From NCBI GenBank assembly GCA_937919655.1, contig CALFPJ010000015.1, positions 1 through 64,000 on the forward strand: a stretch of 64,000 bases of DNA, read 5' to 3'. The translations under genes and the position numbers were made by a program. The DNA is from an uncultured Gemmatimonadales bacterium (GTDB lineage Bacteria > Gemmatimonadota > Gemmatimonadetes > Longimicrobiales > Gaopeijiaceae). Under the pieces are notes generated by a model that saw nothing but the letters and a program-made list of their open reading frames with translations, was not told the DNA's origin and ran no database searches. Of this stretch, positions 18,018 to 25,854 are shown piece after piece. Position 1 is the stretch's first letter; each line of letters opens with the position of its first letter.

Positions 18018-18970
18018 GCACCTCCGGGGTGGGGGCCACTGGGCATGCCATTGTCTCCAACGGCGTCCGCGCCCGCGTGACGGACGAAGATCTCGTGAAG
18101 CGTTGGCTCCACCAGATCGAACCGAAGAATTCGGGCCTCGGACTCCACCCCTCGCCTGAGAATGGTCTGATGATCCGCGCCGTCCCGGAGGAATAGGTGC
18201 AATCCCCCGTCGATCTCCTCCGTACGATCAACCTCGGGACCAAGAATCCAGTCGTCAGGGCCCTCCCATTCCACAGCCACCACGCCCTTCCGCTCAGCGG
18301 CCTTAAGCGACTTCAGCTCTCCATCCAGAACCTTCTTGGCGTTCGATATCATGCAGACCCTATGGCAGAGCTGCTCAGCCTGATGCATGAGATGCGTAGA
18401 AAAGAGGATCGTCGTGCCTCGGGCATGAAAATCCCGAACAATGGACTCCAGCACGTCCTGATTGATCGGATCCAAGCCGCTGAACGGCTCGTCGAGAATC
18501 AGAAGTTCCGGATCGTGAAGAACCGTCCCAATGAACTGGACCTTTTGTTGCATTCCCTTGGATAGGTCGTCGGCCCTCTTGTCCGCCCACGCGCTGAGAC
18601 CGAGGCGGTCAAGCCAGTCTGACGCCTTCTTGCGGCCCTGCGAACGTTTCACGCCGCGGATTTCGGCCAAGAAGGTCAACATCTCCAGCACTTTCATCTT
18701 CTTGTATAGCCCACGCTCTTCAGGGAGGTAGCCTACCTTCTCGCGCCGCGTGATGTCTGGATCCGCGCCGAATAGGCTCACGGATCCCTCGTCCGGGTGC
18801 AGAATCCCCATGATCATGCGAATGCTGGTGGTCTTGCCCGACCCGTTGGGGCCGAGGAGGCCACAAATTGTGCCCCGCGGGACCTCGAAGTCGAATCCGG
18901 ACACTGCCGTGTGTTTCCCGAAGCGTTTCGTTACGCCCCGGAGACGGATGGCGTAGCCGTTGTCATCCAT
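18014..18970 (-). CDS. ABC transporter ATP-binding protein (NatA-like)
   Basis: The 318-residue ATPase has Walker A GPNGSGKTTS (about residues 39-48), a Q-loop region, signature DDLSKGMQQK (about 138), Walker B LLILDEPFSGLDP and an H-loop STH. A C-terminal extension of about 90 residues (from AERKGVVAVEWEG) is typical of NatA/DrrA-type exporters. It is first of a two-gene operon with the permease. It is divergent from the AbrB-like gene at 19137, so the 166-base gap between them holds both promoters. Confidence 0.92.
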   Translation of the reverse strand: MDDNGYAIRLRGVTKRFGKHTAVSGFDFEVPRGTICGLLGPNGSGKTTSIRMIMGILHPDEGSVSLFGADPDITRREKVGYLPEERGLYKKMKVLEMLTFLAEIRGVKRSQGRKKASDWLDRLGLSAWADKRADDLSKGMQQKVQFIGTVLHDPELLILDEPFSGLDPINQDVLESIVRDFHARGTTILFSTHLMHQAEQLCHRVCMISNAKKVLDGELKSLKAAERKGVVAVEWEGPDDWILGPEVDRTEEIDGGLHLFLRDGADHQTILRRGVESEARILRFDLVEPTLHEIFVRHAGADAVGDNGMPSGPHPGGA

Positions 18971-19020
18971 AAGTCCTGCTCATGAGCGAGTGATCGGAGC
19001 CCAAGGACTCAGGGCAAAGA

Positions 19021-19046
19021 AGCTACGTAAGCTACGCGATATCGCG
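19021..19046. promoter_or_regulatory. Direct repeat plus 12-bp palindrome in divergent promoter region
   Basis: AGCTACG occurs twice (19021-19027 and 19030-19036), running into the perfect palindrome CGCGATATCGCG (19035-19046). It lies between the ABC ATPase gene and the AbrB-like gene. It could be an operator, plausibly for the adjacent AbrB-fold protein; this is inference only. Confidence 0.3.
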
Positions 19047-19136
19047 CACATAACTTCACATTCGGAGGGGTATGTACACAAAATCGGCAGAATTGCTTAA
19101 CTTAGTTGGTTACAGACCGCTTCAAGAGGACACGGC

Positions 19137-19331
19137 ATGGCCATCTATCGCACGCTCTACTACACAGATGTAACGATCGGCGTCGGTGGGAGGGTGACAA
19201 TCCCCCAGGACATGAGGGAAGATCTCAGCCTGGACGAGGGCGATTCGCTCACCGTCCGTGTCGAAGAAAATCCCAAGGGCGGCCGCCAAATGGTCATCTG
19301 GCGCGCAGAGCAGCAGCCCGACGAAGACTAG
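19137..19331 (+). CDS. AbrB/SpoVT-fold DNA-binding protein
   Basis: The 64-residue protein has the swapped-hairpin motif RVTIPQDMREDLSLDEGDSLTVRVEE (residues 19-44), the hallmark of SpoVT/AbrB/MazE DNA-binding domains (general form 'G-VTIP-..R..L.L..GD.L.V'). An AGAGGAC ribosome-binding site precedes the ATG. Such proteins act as dimers, either as antitoxins or as stand-alone regulators. No toxin gene sits next to it, so it is more likely a regulator, perhaps of the divergent ABC exporter. Confidence 0.8.
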   Translation: MAIYRTLYYTDVTIGVGGRVTIPQDMREDLSLDEGDSLTVRVEENPKGGRQMVIWRAEQQPDED

Positions 19332-19347
19332 CGGCTCCGCATCGGCG

Positions 19348-20754
19348 CTACGTGCCTTCTAGGTCGACGTAGCGCACAAAATCCCGGAGCGGCCCTCCCC
19401 CGTCGTGATGCCACGTCGAAGGAGGGAACGGCACCTCTGAGAACGCAGCGACTCTGGAGACGCCTACGCGCCCTAAGGCCTCCGCCAGCGACTCGAGGTC
19501 GTCGTCGCCCACGCCCGCAACACCCATGGTTTGCAGGTGTGCCCCGAAGGGCGCAATGAGGCGAGCCAATACAGAAAGTCGGGGCAGCGGTTTGACGCGC
19601 ACGACCCTGCCGACGCACGATGGAGAGAACGCGGGAGAAGGATCGTAAATGACGGTCCAGGAAGCGCCTCCGCCGTGATGGACTTCTACCCCTGAGCCGG
19701 AAGCCGCCATCAATTCTGCCGTACCTCTCACTTGGTGCACAGCAGAAGCCTCTACCGCTTCCAGCGACCCTCCTGGCAGTTCGTCTTCCAGGGCGCGGAG
19801 CGCAGCCGCCAGCAGAGTCCCAAAAGCGGGAGGGTCGATTGCGGCGCCCTCCTCAACGTACACAACATGGGGCGAGACACAGCCCCGCTGGTCGAACATC
19901 GCAACCGCACGGGCCACGTCACCGACGACGGCGTCTATAGCGTCGGGGGCCAGCGCGCGCCGACCCACTACCCCGGCGCTCAGCCTGTGGTGGTACGCGA
20001 CAAAGCGGGTGCTGACCGGCGCACGGGCCCGCAGGGCCGTAACCACGGCGTCGCTCCCGTAGGCCGTAACCACAGAAGCCGAAGACATCGCCCCGTCTTC
20101 CAGCGACTCACGGCCGCCGGGCCAATACACCACGGCAACCGAGTCAGCCAACACTGGGTCGGCTTCTCGAAGCGCGCGTGCGAACAAAACGGGGAGGACT
20201 ACGTCGCCTCTGCCGGGCTTCACCAGCGTCGGCCCCTTCACCATCAGGCTGCGCAGCATCGCATTCACACTCACACCTGGCACACTTCCCGACACGATCT
20301 GAAAACTGAGTTTGGGTCCAACCACCAGCGTGCGTCCGTCACCGTGAGCGACAAAACGATCCAGGGCGCCTACGCTGCCAAATTCAGTAGTCGCCATCGC
20401 TGACAAACGCGCCTCAGTCCAGTCAGTGGCCATGCCGTCCAATACGGCCTCAGCCATCTCACGCGACACGCCCGCAGTAGGTGGCAGCAGGCGCAGCGCC
20501 TCCTCTCGCAGAGGGTCGTTCGGGTCGAGAAAGCGCCTCCCGACCAGACCAAGGACGGCGGCGATTTCTCGAGCCGGTCGTGCTACGATGGGCCCGCTGG
20601 ACTCCCCGAGCGACTCAGTCAGGCTTCGGATCCAGCCCGCGTCGGCGTCCAGATATTGGATCTCCGCGCCGCCAACGCCAACCGTGAGGCCTGGGCCTGG
20701 TGGCATACCCACACCGCGTGGCAGAGCCCATGCCATGAACCGCCGCTCGCTCAT
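19348..20754 (-). CDS. luxC: LuxC-like acyl-CoA/acyl-protein reductase
   Basis: The 468-residue protein matches the LuxC family, which reduces an enzyme-bound fatty acyl group to the aldehyde with NADPH and is related to aldehyde dehydrogenases. The likely nucleophile is Cys292 in DQRGCVSPHVVYVEEG, the family's Q-x-x-C-x-SP active-site context. The nucleotide-binding part includes LSFQIVSGSVPGVS and KGPTLVKPGRGD. Its start overlaps the stop of the LuxE-like gene by 4 bases. Together they should form an acyl-protein synthetase/reductase. Luciferase (luxAB) and thioesterase (luxD) genes are absent, so light production is not implied; the aldehyde probably serves lipid or specialised metabolism. 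Confidence 0.85.
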   Translation of the reverse strand: MSERRFMAWALPRGVGMPPGPGLTVGVGGAEIQYLDADAGWIRSLTESLGESSGPIVARPAREIAAVLGLVGRRFLDPNDPLREEALRLLPPTAGVSREMAEAVLDGMATDWTEARLSAMATTEFGSVGALDRFVAHGDGRTLVVGPKLSFQIVSGSVPGVSVNAMLRSLMVKGPTLVKPGRGDVVLPVLFARALREADPVLADSVAVVYWPGGRESLEDGAMSSASVVTAYGSDAVVTALRARAPVSTRFVAYHHRLSAGVVGRRALAPDAIDAVVGDVARAVAMFDQRGCVSPHVVYVEEGAAIDPPAFGTLLAAALRALEDELPGGSLEAVEASAVHQVRGTAELMAASGSGVEVHHGGGASWTVIYDPSPAFSPSCVGRVVRVKPLPRLSVLARLIAPFGAHLQTMGVAGVGDDDLESLAEALGRVGVSRVAAFSEVPFPPSTWHHDGGGPLRDFVRYVDLEGT

Positions 20755-21884
20755 CGAAACCCCGCCGCAGTCATGAGGTCATCCATGGCGCGCGAGCACC
20801 CGCGCGGCTCCGCGTCAGCGGCACGGCCCGCGAGGAACACGCGACCCTCGGACACCGCACCGAGGTCTTCCGTGAGCACGTGAGCGACGGAGCCAGCGTT
20901 GGCGAGATCGAAGAACGACAGGATCCCTGACTCACCCTCGGGCTGACCCTCGAGCGTGGTGGGGTCGAGTGCGCGGACCCGAAGCCAGGGCGGAGGGACG
21001 TGCCCACACCCGAACGGCTCACCCGCCAGCACGGGCTCGTAGAGCTGAGACTGGAGCTCTGTCATGCCATATTCGTTTACGATGCGCGCTGCACTCACAC
21101 CGGTCGCGGCCGCAAGCCGGGCATACAGTTCGTCCCTCGGCAACTCCCGAGCACGACCCTTGAAGCCCCCGGTCTCCATGATGCGGCTGCCGTCGGGGAG
21201 CGGACCGAGAGTGGCGGCCGGCGTCTCTAGGGCGTGGACGAACGCAAAGGCGGTACCAAGGAGTAGGACCGGTGCATGGCTGGCGCGGGCAGCCGCAATC
21301 GCGTTCCCGAGGGCTTGGGCATCGATGGCACCCGAGCCGTCCACTGCCCACGTGGCCTCCGTCGCGTACCTCTGCGCGGCCGCGCCGACCATGTGCGAGA
21401 GGGACGAGTCCGGCAGCGCGGTTGGCGGGGGGATCAGAGACACGAAGTTGATTCGGTCCAGGTCCGGGAGCAGGTATGCCTTGAAGGCCGGCAGAAGCGA
21501 GGCGTCGTAAAGTGAGAGGCGCGGCACGAGGTGACGTCCCCTCGGCCCGCCGTCTCCGGTGGTTCCGCTGGTTCGGAACACCGCCTCGGCCTGCGAGGGG
21601 TCGCCGCACACAAGATCGAGATGCCGGAAGGCTCGAGTCGGGACCGCGGGTACGTCTACCCAGTCCTGGACCGAGTCGGGACCGCGGTCGCGGCCCTCGC
21701 AAAACCGTCGATACGTAGAATTGTGCTCGAATTGATACCTAAAGACCTTCATGGCGGCAGATGAGAACTCATCGTCCGTCCACGGGTCGGCAACGCCGGC
21801 TGAGAAGCTCGCTTCGAGGCCGGAGGCAAGCTGGTCAAAGCGCTCCACACCGGCGCTCGATTCGTGTTGTTGTGACAGATGCAT
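20751..21884 (-). CDS. luxE: LuxE-like acyl-protein synthetase
   Basis: The 377-residue protein belongs to the LuxE family, which activates fatty acids with ATP as acyl-AMP and holds the acyl group on a Cys before passing it to LuxC. Visible motifs are FRTSGTTGDGGPRGRH (P-loop-like adenylation motif, about residues 106-121), IVNEYGMTELQSQLY (about 266), and a C-terminal RGCSRAM in which Cys363 corresponds to the acylated Cys known near the C-terminus of Vibrio LuxE. It is the first gene of the luxE-luxC pair. The residue match makes the assignment fairly firm, but the acyl chain used is unknown. Confidence 0.85.
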   Translation of the reverse strand: MHLSQQHESSAGVERFDQLASGLEASFSAGVADPWTDDEFSSAAMKVFRYQFEHNSTYRRFCEGRDRGPDSVQDWVDVPAVPTRAFRHLDLVCGDPSQAEAVFRTSGTTGDGGPRGRHLVPRLSLYDASLLPAFKAYLLPDLDRINFVSLIPPPTALPDSSLSHMVGAAAQRYATEATWAVDGSGAIDAQALGNAIAAARASHAPVLLLGTAFAFVHALETPAATLGPLPDGSRIMETGGFKGRARELPRDELYARLAAATGVSAARIVNEYGMTELQSQLYEPVLAGEPFGCGHVPPPWLRVRALDPTTLEGQPEGESGILSFFDLANAGSVAHVLTEDLGAVSEGRVFLAGRAADAEPRGCSRAMDDLMTAAGFR

Positions 21885-22014
21885 CTGTGAATCTACGGCC
21901 TAGCGTGGGCTCAAAGGCAGTCCGTAGTCCAACACGACCGCAGACGTACGTGTCTGGAACTTGTTCCCGGGCGCGATCTCGCGCGCAGGGCGAATTGTGA
22001 ATGGAGCTTCCTAG

Positions 22015-24312
22015 ATGATACGATCGGCGCGTTTGGCCGTTTTTGTTTTTGCACTTTCGCTGGCGGGCCTTATCCATCCAGTAGGTCTGGCAGCTCAAGA
22101 AAGCGTCTCCACGAACGGAGCACCTATGAGAGCCTTCCGGATTCCGGAAGGCCAACAGATCGACCTCGACGGCTCGATTACAGAGGAGATCTGGAAGCAG
22201 GCGGTTCCGATCACCGACTTTACACAGCAGGAGCCCGTGGAGGGCGGCGAGCCCTCTGAACGAACGGAGATCTGGGTCGCCTACGATTCCGACAAGCTCT
22301 ACATCGGCGCGATCATCTACGACGATCCGGACGGAATTCTCGCCTACCAGAAGCAGCGAGACGCCTTCCTCTCCACTGACGACCGCTTCATGTGGATCCT
22401 GGACACGTTCAAGGACGGTCGCACGGGCTACTTCTTCGAGATCAACGCCAACGGGATGATGGGCGACGCTCTTCTTGGCGGAGGTGGTGGGCGTGGCGGC
22501 GGGGGAGACTTCGGTGGTGGCGGTGGTGGCTCGAACCGAGCCTGGGACGGCATTTGGGAAGTACGGACGGCGATACGCCCGGACGGGTGGTCACTCGAGG
22601 TCGAGATCCCATTCCAGACGCTCAACTTCGACCCATCTTCGGAGGAGTGGGGCATCAATTTCCAGCGCACGATTCGCCGAAAGAACGAAGAAATCTACTG
22701 GCGTGGCTGGCACAGAAACGAGAGCCTGCAGCGCCCGATCAATGCGGGCACGCTGACGGGGCTGACCGGCTTGTCTCAGGGAATCGGCCTCGAGGCGATT
22801 CCATCGACGATCGCAAGTTGGCGGAACACCCCAACCGACACGGACCCGACCACTTATCCTCGCGACCTCAGCTTGGACCTCAACTACAGCGTCACCTCAA
22901 GCCTGCGCGCATCCGTGTCGATCAACACGGACTTCGCAGAGGTGGAGAGTGATCAGCGACGCGTGAACCTGACGCGCTTCCCGACGCGATTCCCAGAGCA
23001 GCGGGACTTCTTCTTGGAGGGCTCGGGGATCTTTTCGTTTGCTCCGAGCAGCGGCCCAGAACCGTTTTTCTCGCGCAATATCGGCTTGGCTTCGGGTCGG
23101 CAGGTGCCCATTAACTACGGGACCCGCGTGACCGGTCAGGTGGGGAGGACCGAAGTCGGCTTTTACCAAGTGGGCACCGGAGAGCTCACATACTTTGATG
23201 AGACCGCCGGGGACATCGTATTGCCATCTGAGCAGTTCACGGTCGCACGCGTCCGGCAACCGTTCTTCGAACAATCGACGATTGGAGCGATCTACACCCG
23301 ACGTTCCACGTTCGAGAACGTGGATGGATTCGCCCCCGAAATCGGCCACACGGCCGGCGTCGACATGCAGCTCAACACGCGGCACTTCATGGGCGATCAC
23401 AACGCGGACTTCGAAGCGTTCTTCGCGTGGAATTCGAACCCGGATCCAACGGTGGTGCGGTCGACCGGAGACCTCTCCGCCCGCGGCTTCCGCTTCAATT
23501 TTCCGAACGACGTTTGGTCCGGCCACCTATCGTATCGGGAATTCGGCGATGACTACCGCCCGACCGCCGGTTTCGTTTCCCGCAACGACTTTCGGCGGGT
23601 CGAGCCACGTATTGGTTGGTCCCATCGCCCCGAGAACATCGACTGGCTTCGTAAGTTCGATGTCTCAGTGCAGTTCAGAAACCTCACCGAGTTAGGGACG
23701 GGCATTCTCGAAGAACGCGAATGGGACTTCAATGTGCTGGGGCTCAACTTCGAAAGCGGAGACAACATCAGTCTCAATGTGAAAAGGGTCTACGAATATC
23801 TCGACGCGGACTACGAGATCAGTGACGGAATCGACATTTTGGCCGGCGAGTACGAGACCTGGGAGTACGGGATTCGCGGAAACACCACCGGTCGCAGAAA
23901 GATCTCGATCTTCGGCGGTGTGGGTTGGAGCGGCTTCTGGAACGGTAACCGCAAGAACGGTAGCGCTCGCGTCACTTTGCGCCCCAACCCCAGCCTGAGC
24001 CTGTCGACCAACTTCCAGTACAATGACGTCACGCTTCCGCAGGGCGACTTTCAGGCCAACCTGTACGAAGTCGAGGCCAACCTGAATCCGACGCCGTGGG
24101 TGTCGGTCACCGGCCAAGTGCAGTATGACGACGTCTCGGGACTCGTCGGCTTCTTTGGGCGTCTGAGGTGGATCGTAAAGCCCGGTAACGACATCTACCT
24201 GGTGTACGCGCACAACTGGCAGAACCTGGGCGAGGGGCTTCTAGATAACCGCGACCTGATCACGCTGTCGCGGGGCGGATCGATCAAGCTGAACTACACC
24301 TATCGGTTCTAG
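22015..24312 (+). CDS. DUF5916 family secreted/outer-membrane barrel protein
   Basis: The 765-residue protein has a signal peptide (to about residue 26, GLAAQES), a CBM9-like domain (IDLDGSITEEIW...KLYIGAIIYDDPDG), and a DUF5916 barrel region with FAEVESDQRRVNLTRF and FPEQRDFFLEGSGIF. It ends in Phe. An unusual glycine-rich insert (about residues 157-176, mostly Gly with Arg, Asp and Ser) interrupts the N-terminal domain before SNRAWDGIWEV. It is a paralogue of the protein at 85-2328. It stands alone, with a GGAG ribosome-binding site upstream and a clear terminator downstream. Confidence 0.87.
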   Translation: MIRSARLAVFVFALSLAGLIHPVGLAAQESVSTNGAPMRAFRIPEGQQIDLDGSITEEIWKQAVPITDFTQQEPVEGGEPSERTEIWVAYDSDKLYIGAIIYDDPDGILAYQKQRDAFLSTDDRFMWILDTFKDGRTGYFFEINANGMMGDALLGGGGGRGGGGDFGGGGGGSNRAWDGIWEVRTAIRPDGWSLEVEIPFQTLNFDPSSEEWGINFQRTIRRKNEEIYWRGWHRNESLQRPINAGTLTGLTGLSQGIGLEAIPSTIASWRNTPTDTDPTTYPRDLSLDLNYSVTSSLRASVSINTDFAEVESDQRRVNLTRFPTRFPEQRDFFLEGSGIFSFAPSSGPEPFFSRNIGLASGRQVPINYGTRVTGQVGRTEVGFYQVGTGELTYFDETAGDIVLPSEQFTVARVRQPFFEQSTIGAIYTRRSTFENVDGFAPEIGHTAGVDMQLNTRHFMGDHNADFEAFFAWNSNPDPTVVRSTGDLSARGFRFNFPNDVWSGHLSYREFGDDYRPTAGFVSRNDFRRVEPRIGWSHRPENIDWLRKFDVSVQFRNLTELGTGILEEREWDFNVLGLNFESGDNISLNVKRVYEYLDADYEISDGIDILAGEYETWEYGIRGNTTGRRKISIFGGVGWSGFWNGNRKNGSARVTLRPNPSLSLSTNFQYNDVTLPQGDFQANLYEVEANLNPTPWVSVTGQVQYDDVSGLVGFFGRLRWIVKPGNDIYLVYAHNWQNLGEGLLDNRDLITLSRGGSIKLNYTYRF

Positions 24313-24334
24313 CCGCGCCCACAGCCCAAAACTG

Positions 24335-24373
24335 AGAGGCCGGTCCCATTTTTGATGGGGCCGGCCTCTTTTT
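24335..24373 (+). terminator. Rho-independent terminator after the DUF5916 gene
   Basis: A 15-bp stem (AGAGGCCGGTCCCAT paired with ATGGGGCCGGCCTCT, one G-U pair) has a 5-base loop and runs into a TTTTT tract. It lies 22 bases past the stop codon. It may also serve the convergent gdhA from the other side. Confidence 0.85.
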
Positions 24374-24430
24374 CCTCCACAGCCTTCTAGCGGGCAGTCA
24401 CGACTTGGCCTTCGGGTATTTGCTCGGCGA

Positions 24431-25816
<1,386 letters not shown>

Positions 25817-25854
25817 TTAGGATTGGATTTTTCGGGAGGGGTTTGGAGCCTGCG

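Noticed and set aside
19348-21884. A bioluminescence (lux) operon
   Set aside because: luxA, luxB, luxD and luxG are all missing; only the acyl reductase/synthetase pair is present.
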